DNA from: an uncultured bacterium
Lineage (GTDB): Bacteria; Patescibacteriota; Gracilibacteria; Absconditabacterales; Absconditicoccaceae
Direction: 5' to 3'
DNA: 64,000 nucleotides
Assembly (NCBI GenBank): GCA_947168725.1
Contig: CAMVNA010000006.1
Span: 1-64,000, forward strand
The position numbers and the translations under genes were made by a program. The notes under the pieces were generated by a model. The model made no database searches and was not told the origin of the DNA. It saw only the letters and a list, made by a program, of their open reading frames with translations. How positions within the stretch are numbered: position 1 is the first letter of the stretch; each line of letters starts with the position of its first letter. Positions 1-9,949 of the stretch are shown here, piece by piece.

Positions 1-241
1 ACAAACATATGTATGAAATGAAGTATGTGAATGGGAATGTGATAAAGATTATCATGAAGAGACAGATGAAACATGAGCAAAGATGTGTGTAAGCGATAAC
101 AAAGATGAATGAGTAGAATGTAAACAAGAATGAGCACCAGAACATGCGACATATATAGTAACAACATGAGCATGAACATGGAATGGACAAACATATGTAT
201 GAAATGAAGTATGTGAATGGGAATGTGATAAAGATTATCAT
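1..241 (+). repeat. 62-codon direct repeat in the surface protein gene
   Basis: Bases 1-55 and 187-241 are identical, with period 186 bases, which keeps frame. The copies encode QTYVGNEVCEWECDKDYH, with Cys positions conserved. The first copy begins at the window edge, so more copies may lie upstream. Confidence 0.85.
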
Positions 242-1603
242 CCAGAAGAAGTTCAAAATGAAGAATTAGTAGCACCAGCTGGATTTGTAGTAAATCAGTT
301 TGCACCACAAAATATAGACGCGGAAACAACTACAGAAAATCTTGTATGTGTACCTAATACAAGAGAAGAAACATGTACAACATGAGAAGTTGCAAATGGA
401 CACTATGTAGAAACTTGAGTAACAGCAACATGGGAAAATGGAAAATGGAATATACCAGCATGTACAGAAATAGTATGTGATAGATGATATCATCTAAATG
501 CAGATAAGAATACTTGTGAAAAAGATAATAATCCATGATGAGGTGGAGGATGAGGATCATGAGGAGGTTCATACTCTTGTAAATGAACAATCCCAGCTCA
601 TGCTACAGCTAATGGTACAACAACACGTGATAGTTCAAAAACAGATTACGCTTATGGAACAGATTCATGATGTACATTCCAATGTGAATCTGGTTATACT
701 TGGAATGGACAAGAATGTACTAGATGAGGTGGAGGATGAAATGACGATGAAGAAATAGAGTTAGGATGACAGGTTAGTGATAAATGTTCAGTAGAATGAT
801 TCGAATGATCAGAAGAAGAAAAAGCAGCATACTTGTATGCATGTGAAAATGATATCACTACTATTAGAGATATTAATGAAGCTAGATTAAAAGATTTCTT
901 GACTAGAGCTGAAATGGCAAAGATGGTTTCAGTATTTGCTACTAAAGAACTCTGAATGAAACCTAATACATCTAAAGATTGTTCCAACTTTGCAAACAGT
1001 ATCTCTCATTACAATCAAGAAATGAAAGATTATATGGTAATGTCTTGTCAGTTAGAATTAATGTGAATTCATACAGTTGATTATAAGGCAATCCCTGACT
1101 TTATGCCAAGTAAACGTGTATCTAGAGCAGAATTTGGAACTGTTCTTTCAAGAGTATTACGATGAAATAAATATGAAGGAACAAATAGTAATTACTATAT
1201 CAATCACTTAAATGCTTTGAAAGAAAATAATATTATTACGAATATTAATCCAAATATCACTGAATATAGAGCTTGGGTATTCTTGATGCTTTACAGAGCT
1301 GTAGAAGCTATCAAAGTACTTAAATCAACAAACGGTGTAGCAATAGATCAGCAGGTTAATGAAGAATTACAAGAAGAATGAAAAGCTGAAACATGATTAG
1401 TAGTAGAATATGATTCAGGAAGTGTAGTTCCAGATATGGCTACAGTGACTGAAAGCTGAACATTAACTACAGGTTCAGTTGTAGCAGATAAAACATGAAC
1501 TACGATTGATACTCAAAGCTGAAATACTGTTACATTATCAGGTGATGAATCATCAAAAGAGGTATCAACTTGATCAGTGAATAGCTGAAATTCTAATAAT
1601 TAA
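1..1603 (+). CDS. Cys-rich surface protein with SLH-like domains (5' truncated)
   Basis: Open from the window edge to TAA at 1601-1603 only if TGA is Gly. The N-terminal part is rich in Cys and holds short units such as GYTWNGQECT and NGQTYVGNEVCEWEC, followed by a Gly-rich linker (about 180-190). The C-terminal half carries two SLH-like motifs, LTRAEMAKMVSVFA (about 301) and VSRAEFGTVLSRVL (about 377), then a Ser/Thr/Gly-rich tail. SLH domains usually anchor proteins to cell-wall polymers, so this is probably an exposed envelope protein. A 55-base segment at 1-55 recurs at 187-241, a 62-residue period. A paralogue with the same SLH pair lies at 26071-27198. The family is inferred from motifs; binding partners are unknown. 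Confidence 0.75.
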
Positions 1604-1620
1604 TTAGATTGTCTAGATAA

Positions 1621-1658
1621 AAAGTCTTATTACTCTATGAGAGTGATGAGACTTTTTT
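1621..1658 (+). terminator. Intrinsic terminator of the surface protein gene
   Basis: A long stem (1621-1636 with 1641-1655, loop ATGA) runs into seven T residues, 18 bases after the TAA. Confidence 0.8.
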
Positions 1659-1761
1659 TAATTCTCATCAATACAAAATTTAAGAAAGACCTTGAATTTT
1701 AAAGCTAAAAACATATACTCAAAAACATAGAAAAAAATAACTTTTCTCATTCATAATATAA

Positions 1762-1836
1762 AACAATAAGAAGTTGAACTAGAGATCGTGAGATTTTTTT
1801 TCAGCACGAAGGGTGTGGTATTCCACACTCTTTTTC
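1762..1836 (+). ncRNA. Small-RNA unit A of a five-unit array
   Basis: No ORF is visible. A TAATAT -10-like box lies at 1754-1759. Hairpin 1 pairs TCGTG (1786-1790) with CACGA (1805-1809) around a T-rich loop containing GAGATTTTT. Hairpin 2 is a terminator, GGGTGTGG-TATT-CCACACTC (1811-1830), followed by T5. The unit closely resembles unit C in both hairpins. Function unknown; the small-RNA reading is inference from the promoter, structure and terminator pattern. Confidence 0.5.
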
Positions 1837-1904
1837 TTTGAATGCTTGATGTTTAGTAGAAAAAATATATAATAAACAAGCGATAGTTTATTTTTTTCAT
1901 TTCT

Positions 1905-1996
1905 TTTAATAATATTCTGTCGAGAGATAGCTTATTATTGTATCTTTCGGAGTGACAACACTCCGCTGAAAGGGCTTGTATATCGAGCCCTTTTTC
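1905..1996 (+). ncRNA. Small-RNA unit B of a five-unit array
   Basis: Three consecutive stems are visible: GAGAGATA (1922-1929) with TATCTTTC (1941-1948), CGGAGTG-ACAA-CACTCCG (1948-1965), and a terminator GGGCTTG-TATAT-CGAGCCC (1972-1990) followed by T5. A TATAATA box lies upstream at about 1867. It shares the GTCGAGAG core with unit E and the terminator type with unit D. No coding potential seen. Confidence 0.5.
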
Positions 1997-2069
1997 CTAA
2001 AAAGAATTGAAAATATTCTATAATTCCATATATACAAACATATATACTCATTTTTTGCAATTGATGATA

Positions 2070-2147
2070 AAGCACAAAACTATTGAGCAGAAGTCGTGAG
2101 ATTTTTTCTCAATGCTAAGAGTGTGGTATTTCCACACTCTTTTTTTG
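2070..2147 (+). ncRNA. Small-RNA unit C of a five-unit array
   Basis: ATTGAG (2082-2087) pairs with CTCAAT (2108-2113) around a loop holding GTCGTGAGATTTTT, nearly the same loop as unit A. The terminator AGAGTGTGG/CCACACTCT (2118-2140) runs into T7. Upstream, TATAAT occurs at about 2019. A and C look like duplicates. Confidence 0.5.
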
Positions 2148-2244
2148 GAGCTTAGCTATTGATTTTTTGTGGATATTTGCTATACATACCGTAGCAGATG
2201 GATAAACTTTTTCATTGAGACTTTTCATACGTACCTGCTTTTGT

Positions 2245-2310
2245 TATCTTTTTTGAGGAAATCGTCGAGATGACGGTAAACCCAAAGGGGCTTGTTTCAA
2301 GCCCTTTTTC
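2245..2310 (+). ncRNA. Small-RNA unit D of a five-unit array
   Basis: A small hairpin CGTC-GAGAT-GACG (2263-2275) is followed by a perfect terminator GGGCTTG-TTT-CAAGCCC (2288-2304) and T5. Terminator type and TCGAGA core match unit B, so A-B and C-D may be a duplicated pair. Confidence 0.45.
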
Positions 2311-2394
2311 TTAAAAAGTATTGTTTTTTAAGAAAAAATAATTAAATTAAAGAGTGGAAAGTAACTTTTTGTTCTTTTCTAAGTTTGTCATTGT

Positions 2395-2490
2395 AATTAT
2401 GTGAGATTGTGTTTTGTCGAGAGGCAAATCATCAGTCGTAGTAGCGTCACAATGCTACTAAAAGGAGCTTATATGTAAGCTCCTTTTTTC
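2395..2490 (+). ncRNA. Small-RNA unit E of a five-unit array
   Basis: Three stems: TTTGTC-GAGA-GGCAAA (2413-2428, with a GNRA-type tetraloop), TAGTAGC/GCTACTA (2439-2460), and a perfect 8-bp terminator GGAGCTTA-TATG-TAAGCTCC (2464-2483) followed by T6. No ORF. Carries the GTCGAGAG core of unit B. The remaining 2491-2602 holds a possible sixth weak hairpin (about 2554-2573) before nusA and nothing else recognised. Confidence 0.5.
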
Positions 2491-2602
2491 ATAATTCATT
2501 TATTTAAGAATAAAAAACTCTTGCAATAAAAATCTGAATCTATACAAAATTATTGGGGCAGATTTTCAGTCCCTTTTTCTTTATTTGGTATTGCTTAAAC
2601 TT

Positions 2603-3631
2603 ATGAAACTAGACGGTAAAGCAATTCAAGCTGCAATGATGGAGCTTATAGATGATTATAAGCTAGATCCAAACCAATTATTGGAAATTTCAATGCAGTG
2701 AATTAAAGCTGGATTTAAAAAAGATTATCCAGAATATAAAAAATCTGAAATTTTAGTTGATATTAAAGCTGACTGAGCTGTTGCTATTTATAAAGCTACA
2801 GATGTGGTAGAGGAAGTAGAAGATCCAGAAACTCAAGTTTCTCTCAAAGATGCTAAAAAGATTAGAAAAGATGTAGAAGTTTGAGAAAGATTACTTGAAG
2901 ATGTAACTCCAGAGTCTATGGAACTTAGTAGAATTGCTACAATGACTGCAGCGCAAACTATCAAACAAGCTCTTAAAAATATCGAGAAAGAGAAATTCTA
3001 CGAAAAATTTCAATGAAAAGAATGAGAGCTTCTTAAAGCTAGAGTTACAAGAGTTCATGGTGATAGTGTAGTATTGGATATTAATTGAACAACTGTTGTT
3101 CTCCCTACTGAATGACAAATCCCATGAAAAAATTATGAACCAGGAGAGGAGATTGCAGTATTCCTAAAATGAATGAAATCAGAATGATGAGGAAGTAATC
3201 TTGAAATATCACAAGCTAATGCTGATTATATTGCAGCTATTCTTGAAAAATGCATTCCAGAACTTGCAAATGGAACTGTAAATATTGAAAAGATTGCTCG
3301 TATGGCATGAGTGAAGACAAAAGTAATTGTTTCAACAAATGATGAAAAAGTTGATCCAGTTGGAGTTATGGTTTGATACAAGTGAGAAAGGATTAGTGAA
3401 ATACTTTCACTTCTTGATGGAGAAAAAATAGATTTTATTGAAATTGATGACGATCCTGAAGTGTTTCTTAGAGATTTACTTAAACCAGCAAAGGTTCAAT
3501 CAATAGAAATTAAGGACAAAAAAGCAATAATTAAAGTTGAAGAAGATCAGAAACCAATTGCAATTTGAAAAAAAGCTTCAAATATCAAATTGGCTTCGCA
3601 AATTATGTGAATGACATTAGAAATTGTGTAA
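2603..3631 (+). CDS. nusA: Transcription termination/antitermination factor NusA
   Basis: 342 residues. An acidic N-terminal RNA-polymerase-binding domain is followed by an S1 domain (about 130-200, LLKARVTRVHGDSVVLDING) and two KH-type segments (about 210-340, including DPVGVMVGYKGERISEILS and GKKASNIKLASQIMG). This is the usual NusA order without C-terminal acidic repeats. NusA binds RNA polymerase and nascent RNA and modulates pausing and termination. The ATG has no clear Shine-Dalgarno sequence. It is a separate transcript: an intrinsic terminator follows at 3661-3694. Several conserved Gly are TGA. Confidence 0.93.
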
Positions 3632-3660
3632 TTAGTATAGAAGAAAGAATTTTTAAACAA

Positions 3661-3695
3661 AAAGGCTGATTCTAAACTTTGAGTCAGCTTTTTTA
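3661..3695 (+). terminator. Intrinsic terminator of nusA
   Basis: AGGCTGATTC (3663-3672) pairs with GAGTCAGCTT (3681-3690), followed by T-rich sequence. It belongs to an AAGCTG...CAGCTT hairpin type also used after rpsA, pflB and alr. Confidence 0.75.
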
Positions 3696-3702
3696 TGGAA
3701 AA

Positions 3703-3733
3703 CAAAAAATCGGACAAGCAACACTTATCCGAT
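3703..3733 (-). terminator. Intrinsic terminator downstream of the 53-residue minus-strand gene
   Basis: On the minus strand ATCGGATAAG (3733-3724) pairs with CTTGTCCGAT (3718-3709), followed by TTTTTTG. It starts 28 bases after the in-frame TGA at 3762-3764, the spacing expected of a gene that really stops there. Confidence 0.75.
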
Positions 3734-3761
3734 CGCCACAAGAATAAATAGGTTTCAGATT

Positions 3762-3924
3762 TCATCTTTTTTCATTTCTCATTTTGTCGAGAAGAGAAAG
3801 AAGATTACTTACCATGGAAGATTTATCTAATCCCACAGTCTTACGAGCCTTGTTTTTGTTCCGCTTTCTTTCCTTGTTGAGAATGCTTCGCAAAGCTTTC
3901 CGCTTTTGTTTACATTTACGCATG
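3762..3924 (-). CDS. Small basic protein ending at TGA, with a strong Shine-Dalgarno
   Basis: Standard-code reading gives 53 residues, MRKCKQKRKALRS through KMRNEKR, very rich in Lys and Arg, with no internal TGA. It has an unusually good signal set: TTGACA (3989-3984), 16 bases, TATTAT (3967-3962), then AAAGGAGG nine bases before ATG. Most other genes here lack a Shine-Dalgarno. It stops at TGA. If TGA were Gly, the frame would run 23 residues through the terminator at 3703-3733 to a TAA, which is implausible for a designed terminator. I do not recognise the protein; nucleic-acid binding is only suggested by its charge. It could instead be a small RNA locus. Confidence 0.5.
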
Positions 3925-3961
3925 ATTAACATCCTCCTTTCTATTTTGTTTAACGCAATAT

Positions 3962-3989
3962 ATAATAAAAAAGTATTTGTAAATGTCAA
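3962..3989 (-). promoter_or_regulatory. Sigma70-type promoter of the 53-residue gene
   Basis: Perfect -35 TTGACA and -10 TATTAT with a 16-base spacer on the minus strand. Confidence 0.65.
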
Positions 3990-4023
3990 ATGTTTTTTTA
4001 GAATCAATTTAGATGGATTATAA

Positions 4024-4212
4024 TTATACTCATTAAAATATATATTGGTTCAAAAATAGTTCAGCTTGAAATTAAGTAGTAAAAAAATAATATAGACTGC
4101 TCGAATTTTAGATTATATTATACACTTCATTTGAGCATAGACTCATCATTTTAACGGATTCGCCACTGTTGATGTATGGGTTAATACATTTTATTTCTTT
4201 ATCTATTTTATC
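4024..4212 (+). promoter_or_regulatory. Upstream region of rpsO with a possible structured leader
   Basis: 189 bases without an ORF. TGCTC (4101-4105) can pair with GAGCA (4133-4137) around an AT-rich loop. Ribosomal protein S15 is known to control its own mRNA through structured leaders in several bacteria, so a leader element is plausible, but no known S15-leader motif could be recognised. Confidence 0.25.
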
Positions 4213-4461
4213 ATGGCTACAGAAAAAAAAGTTAAAGCAACTACTGGAAAAGACACATGATCTCCAGAAGCACAAATCGAAAGATTAACTGAAGAAATCA
4301 CTGCTTTACAAGGACATGTTGCATCAAACAAAAAAGATTACGATGCCAAGAGAGCTTTACTTCAGAAAGTTGCTAAAAGAAGAAGATTTTTAAGGTATCT
4401 TAAGGAGAATCATCTAGATAGATATGCTGAGATTAGCAAGAAAACAGGATTAAAAGTTTAA
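4213..4461 (+). CDS. rpsO: 30S ribosomal protein S15
   Basis: 82 residues, usual S15 length. The family core is visible: GSPEAQIERLTEEITALQGH, then DYDAKRALLQKVAKRRRFLRYL. S15 binds 16S rRNA early in assembly of the small-subunit platform. The Gly of the GSPEAQ motif (residue 16) is TGA, which supports table 25 in a universally conserved protein; other Gly codons are GGA. It is followed by a short hairpin terminator and then rpsA, so the two lie in one ribosomal block. Confidence 0.96.
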
Positions 4462-4472
4462 TCCATTATTAC

Positions 4473-4506
4473 ACATGATTTCAAAAAAAGAAATCAGATT
4501 TTTATT
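4473..4506 (+). terminator. Weak intrinsic terminator between rpsO and rpsA
   Basis: TGATTTC and GAAATCA pair around a seven-A loop, followed by a T-rich run. Confidence 0.5.
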
Positions 4507-4525
4507 TCTTTAACGTTTTATTTTA

Positions 4526-5746
4526 ATGCCAAAAAAAGCAAAAGAGCAGAGCCTATTCAATGTGCCTGTGATTAAAGAAGGACAAAAAGTAAAATGAGTA
4601 ATCCTTCGCGAAATTGAAAACTGAATTTTAGTTAATTGTGAGAATGGTGCTTTCACTGGAGTTATTCTTGCAAAAGAAGCTAAAGAGTTAAAAAGATCTA
4701 ACGTAGAATTATCTTCAGGAACTGAACTTGAATTAGAGATAATCAATCCAGCTATTAGACATGAAGATGGATATTACATTGTTTCAGTTACAAGATTATT
4801 ACAATACGATGTATGGAAGTCGATTATCGATAAATTTGAAAAGGATACAATTATTACAGTTGTTCCTACAGAAGCAAATCTTTGAGGACTTCTTATCGAT
4901 ATGCACGGAATCAAATGATTTATTCCTTTATCTCAATTGGCTCCTATTCACTACCCAAGAGTAGAAGATGGAGATCAAGATGCTATCTTCGATAAATTAT
5001 TAGCTCTTATCGGAGAAGAAATCAAGGTTAGAGTTATCAATATCGATGAAGAAGAAAGAAGAATTATTCTTTCTGAAAGAGAAGCTTTACGTGAAGAAAG
5101 AGAGAAAGTTCTTTCTGAACTTGAAGTTGGAAAGGTATTTGATGGAGTTGTTTCAGGAGTATCTTCATACGGACTTTTCGTTACAATCGGGGGAACTGTT
5201 GAAGGACTTGTTCATATCTCAGAAATTACTTACGGACACGTTAATAATATCGACAAATTAGGAAAAATCGGAGATAAGATGAAGGTTAAGGTTATCGGAT
5301 TAGAGAATGGAAAGATTTCATTATCTGCAAAACAATTGAAAGAAGATCCATGGGAGGCTTTACCAAAGAAATACAGCATTGGTGATGTATTTGAAGGAGA
5401 AGTTATCAGATTCGTTCCTTATGGAGTATTCGTTCGTGTATTCGATGATATTAACTGATTAGTTCACCTTAGTGAATTATCTCAAAAAGCAGTTAACAAT
5501 CCAAATGAAGTAGTTAGAATCGGACAGAAAGTTAAGGTTAAGTTAATCTTAATCGATCCAAAGAATAGAAAGATCGGACTTTCAATGAAAGATTTAGATG
5601 AAAATAAAGAAGCTGCACCTAAAGCAAGCAAAAAAGCAGACTTAGCTGATATCGCTGATAAATTAGAAAAAGAAGAAGCAGAAAAGAAAACTACTAGAAA
5701 ACCAAGAGCTAAAAAAGCTGATGCTGAAGAAGAAACAGTAGAATAA
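4526..5746 (+). CDS. rpsA: 30S ribosomal protein S1 (four S1 domains)
   Basis: 406 residues. Four S1 repeats can be read, starting at about residues 17, 104, 198 and 285; typical blocks are GVVSGVSSYGLFVTIGG and GLVHISEITYG in the third and GEVIRFVPYGVFVRVFDDING in the fourth. The tail (about 365-406) is Lys/Ala/Glu-rich. S1 binds mRNA and helps load it on the 30S subunit, useful in a genome where most genes lack Shine-Dalgarno sequences. Most Gly are GGA and only a few TGA, as might be expected of a highly expressed gene. The ATG follows a T-rich leader. Confidence 0.93.
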
Positions 5747-5763
5747 ATAAATTCTCAGATAAA

Positions 5764-5795
5764 AAGCTGACTAGAGATGGTTGGCTTTTTTTTAT
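5764..5795 (+). terminator. Intrinsic terminator of rpsA
   Basis: AAGCTGAC (5764-5771) pairs with GTTGGCTT (5780-5787) and is followed by a run of T. Confidence 0.8.
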
Positions 5796-5861
5796 TTTCT
5801 TGAAAAAATCAAATATTTAACTACATTAATAAACGATATTTTATTATTCAATTCCTAAACT

Positions 5862-7682
5862 ATGACATACAAAACTTCACGAAATTTTGACCATTTAACT
5901 ACTACTCCAACTCCAGAATATCGAGCACAGCAGAGACAAAAAGCTGAAGAAATATTTTCTTCATTCAAGAATAAGCGAGAAAATCGTGAAGATTACTTAT
6001 TAGATTCAAAAGCTTTAAAAGAAGCTTTAGATGAATATGAAAAAATACAAGACTGAACACGATGAAATGGGTTTTGATGAGATTTTGGTGTGATATGATC
6101 TGAAAGTTTTTACTATCGAATGCAGACTTGTCTCCATTCTGAAGACCAGGGAATGCGTGCAAAATCAAACCAAGCTGATGATTTTGCTATTAAACTACAG
6201 AATGAAATTTTATTCTTTGAACTAAAATTAGCTAGAATTTCACCAGATAAGCAGTCTGAATTCTTATCTGATTCTTTACTAGCTCCATATCACCATTTTC
6301 TAGAAAAACAATTCGCATCATCAAAATACTTACTTTCTCCAGAATGAGAAAAAATGTTGAATTTGCTTTCCAAGACTTCATACGAAAATTGGGAATCAAT
6401 GACTGCAAAATTTCTTTCAAAATCTCAAAGAGAAATTCAGCTCCCATCATGAAAAAAACAAGCAACTCTTGAAGAACTTTTAACATACACATGTGATAAA
6501 GACGAAAATATTCGTAAACAAGCTATTCAGGCTGTGAATGAAATTCATTTAGAGGCTAGAGAGATGGCAGAAAATGAAATCAATTCAATTCTTGAATACA
6601 AGAAAACTACTGATGAACTCAGATGATTTTCTTCTGCTGAAGAATTCTTAACAGTTCGTGATGATATCTCACTTTCCACAGTTCAGACGATGGTTGATGC
6701 TGTGAAAGATGCTTATGATTTTTCACATGATTTTTACAAATTTAAAGCTGATTTATTCTGAGTGAAATCATTTTCTTATTCCGAAAAGAGTCTTCATTAC
6801 GGTTCCCTAGAAAAACAGTATTCCTTTGATGAAGCAGTGCAGCTTTGTCAGGAGACTTTATGAAAATGGGACTCAGAATTATTAGATATTTTCAATAAAT
6901 CACTCGAAGACTGAATGATAGATGTTTTCCCACAGAAATGAAAACATTGATGATGATTCTGTACAGATAGCTCTAAATGATTGCCAGTTTATATTTTAAT
7001 GAATTACACAAATAAACTCAGAGACGTTTCTACTTTAATTCACGAATCATGACATAATGCATGTAATCAATTGCAGAAAAAAAATCTGAACGCACTTCAA
7101 TACTGAGCAGCTATTTCATTAGCAGAGACTCCATCTACATTTTACGAATCATTGCTCCAAGATTCTCTTCAGTCAACATTAACTGATGAAGAATTGCTAG
7201 TTTATCGTGTGGGAGTTTTAGATGATATGGTAGCTACGGTTTCACGTCAGGTCGCAGAATATCGTTTTGAGCAGGATTTACACAAATTATTCTGCCAAAA
7301 GTGATATTTGTGAGCAGATGAAATCTGAAAATTATTTATTCAGCATATGTCAGACTATACATGAGAATGAATACATTATGATGAATACGATGCAAATCGT
7401 TGGATAAGTCGAAGCCACACTAGAATGTTTTTTTATGTTTATTCATATGCAAGTGGATATTTGATTTCCCAGTCAATGCTTAGAAAATTGAAAAACTGAA
7501 CTCTGACTATCGATCAGGTTAAAAAGTTTTTTGCTTCATGAAGCTCTAAATCTCCAGAAGAAATCTTTATGGATATGTGAATAGATATTACCAAAAAAGA
7601 GTTCCGAGATGAAGGATTAGATTCATTGAAAGAATATTTAAACGAAACTAAACAGTTAGCTAAGAAGTTAGGGAAGATTTAA
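5862..7682 (+). CDS. pepF: M3 family oligoendopeptidase (PepF-like)
   Basis: 606 residues, the usual length for oligoendopeptidase F. The zinc-binding HExxH motif reads LIHESGHNACNQL at about residue 398, where the Gly is TGA, with the family's downstream Glu in ISLAETPSTFYES. These cytosolic metallopeptidases cleave short peptides to recycle amino acids, which suits an organism that imports host peptides. It is a single-gene unit after the rpsA terminator. Only a weak AT-rich hairpin follows. It could be called another M3 member; the catalytic class is clear. Confidence 0.9.
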
Positions 7683-7748
7683 AATATAAAAAAATTAGCT
7701 AAATTTACATATATGTAGATTCAGATTTTTTTATTTAAAAAAGTTATT

Positions 7749-7776
7749 AAAAATTTGACAAATGAAAATTTTATAT
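7749..7776 (+). promoter_or_regulatory. Sigma70-type promoter of the repeat protein gene
   Basis: TTGACA, a 16-base AT-rich spacer, and TATAAT, about 45 bases before the ATG at 7822. Confidence 0.6.
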
Positions 7777-7821
7777 TATAATATAATATATAAATATTTT
7801 ATTTTTATTATTTTTTATAAA

Positions 7822-9876
7822 ATGGCTACAGAAAGCAAAGAATCTATTAACAATAGCAGAAGAGCTGAACTCCAGCGTCAAATTTGAGATTTACAAGAAG
7901 AGTTGAAAACAAAACAAAATCTTGAAGAAAGACTAGCTCAGTTGGAGAAAGAATTAGCAAAATTAAATGAATTAGACGCTGATAAAATAGATAATTCAAA
8001 AGAAAAAAAGGAAGGGGCATTTCGAAATGAAAGAGAAAGGAAAATAAATGGAATTTATAGATATATAATAACAAAGGAAGATGGTAGCGTAGAAATAGAT
8101 AAAGAAAAATTAAAGGATGGTAAAATAATAATATGAGAGACAGAATATCCAGAATTATGAGATTGACAAACATGACAAGGATATAAGATAGTAGATAATA
8201 GAATTATAATAGGTTGCTTCAATGAAGAATGAAATACTTCTTGAGAAACAATAATAATTTGACAAAGATGAGGCATATCGATATGAATGATGGAAAATTG
8301 AAAGCAAAAATGATCTTGGTTCTTCCAGAAGAAAGATACATCAATTGTTACTATTGATGAGAACTGAAAAGAGAGAATAGTAAAAAAAGATGTTTTATCG
8401 AATAGTCATTATTGAGAATTTTTAACAAAAGAAAAGAACTTGAATGATGAAGATGAAATAAATATATCTTCTCAAGAAGATTTAAAAAAATATACAAAAG
8501 ATAAAAAAATATTGGCTATATACGATGAAAGATATTTCAGAGAAAAAACATTATCTTTAAAATATTTTGACAATAGGAATAAAGCTCATCGAATTAAAAA
8601 AGCAGAAAAAGTATGAGAGGATAAAATAGATGTTACATACACAGAATGATTAGAAAAAAGTCCAATAGGGAAAACAGATTGATTATTTTTATTCATAGAA
8701 ACGAATAAGTCAGAAAAAGTGAATCGAGTAAAAGAAGATAAAGAAAGTAAGGAAAATGACGAAAAACTTGGTAGAGAAAGGAAATTAAATGAAGTATATG
8801 GATATATAATAACAAAGGAAGATGGTAGCGTAGAAATAGATAAAGAAAAATTAAAGGATGGTAAAATAATAATATGAGAGACAGAATATCCAGAATTATG
8901 AGATTGACAAACGTGACAAGGATATAAGATAGTAGATAATAGAATTATAATAGGTCGCTTCAATGAAGAATGAAATACTTCTTGAGAGACAATAATTCTA
9001 GCAGATTGAATTGTGATGATTTGAGAAATGGAAAATTGAGAAAAAAAATGAGAGTGGATAAAACAGAATATAACGAAAATTATTACTATTAATTGATCTG
9101 AAGAAACATGAAATCAAAACGAAGATAAAGAAAGACAATCATTGGAAAGTTCTCAATATTGAAAATTTGACTCCATGTTGTTATGATTCAACCAAGAGAT
9201 AGAAATTAAATCAAAAGCTCAGTTAAAACGGTATGTAAAAGATCAAGATGTATTTAATGAAATGTCAATAAAGTACAATGATGAATATTTTGAAACAAAA
9301 TCTTTATCAGTGAAATGAGTTGCTAGTCCAAAATCAGAAAGGGAAAATCTCGAAATAAAAAAAGTAGAAAAAGTATGAAATAAAGTTGATGTAACATATG
9401 AAACCAATGTTTACACAGGAATTACACCATCAATTGCTTGAACTTGTTTATTTGTAGAAATAAATAAGTGAGATGAAGTAAATCGGATAAAGTCAAAAGA
9501 GGAAAGTGGGGAGATAGAAGATTGAGAAAATAAAATATCTGAGGAAACTATGGAGCGTATAAATTCACTAAAAGAATGTACAATATTTGCAGATGGTTTA
9601 GTATGACTTGATAAAGAAAAATTACAAGATAATAAATTGAAAATATGAGATACCGAATATTCAGAACGAATAAAAGGAAGTGAGTGAAAATTTTATGAGC
9701 TAATAGAATCTAAATCTGTATCAAAAGAATGAAAAGAATACACTATGGGAACAAAACTCATTGTTTGAGAATATGATAAATATGGTAATCCAAAATGAGA
9801 AATGATTATGATTGATAGTAATTGAATTATAACTGTGTGAAATATATTGCCAGAATCTTTGCCAAGGTCATCATAA
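7822..9876 (+). CDS. Large repeat protein with duplicated MORN-like modules
   Basis: 684 residues, not assigned to a known family. Residues about 1-60 are a charged coiled coil (LQRQIGDLQEELKTKQ). Two modules follow that start with YIITKEDGSVEIDKEKLKDG (about 78 and 325) and contain glycine-turn strands such as GRFNEEGNTSGETI and GEMENGEKKGEW, reminiscent of MORN repeats. A third, more diverged unit lies near residues 590-680. No signal peptide or membrane segment is evident, so it is probably cytoplasmic. It is monocistronic, with its own promoter and terminator. Many of the turn glycines are TGA. The MORN assignment is tentative. Confidence 0.7.
8062..8997 (+). repeat. Near-identical internal duplication (about 190 bases, offset 741)
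   Basis: Bases from about 8062 to 8255 recur at about 8803 to 8996 with only a few differences, in frame (offset 741 is divisible by three). This is recent duplication or gene conversion between modules. Confidence 0.85.
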
Positions 9877-9900
9877 AAATTATTCAATAGAATTTATAAA

Positions 9901-9930
9901 AAAAGCTGGTATCGTATGCCAGCTTTTAAA
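9901..9930. terminator. Bidirectional terminator between the repeat protein and pnp
   Basis: AAAAGCTGG (9901-9909) pairs with CCAGCTTTT (9919-9927). Runs of A before and T after allow it to work for both converging genes. Confidence 0.7.
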
Positions 9931-9949
9931 AAACATTTTTAACGTTTTT

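Noticed and set aside
1604-2602. CRISPR array or tRNA cluster in the gene-free block
   Set aside because: No regular repeat-spacer pattern and no cloverleaf or T-loop sequence; the hairpins end in T runs like terminators.
3784-4023. Plus-strand 79-residue ORF opposite the small basic gene
   Set aside because: It lacks a promoter and ribosome binding site and is the mirror of the minus-strand gene, which has both.
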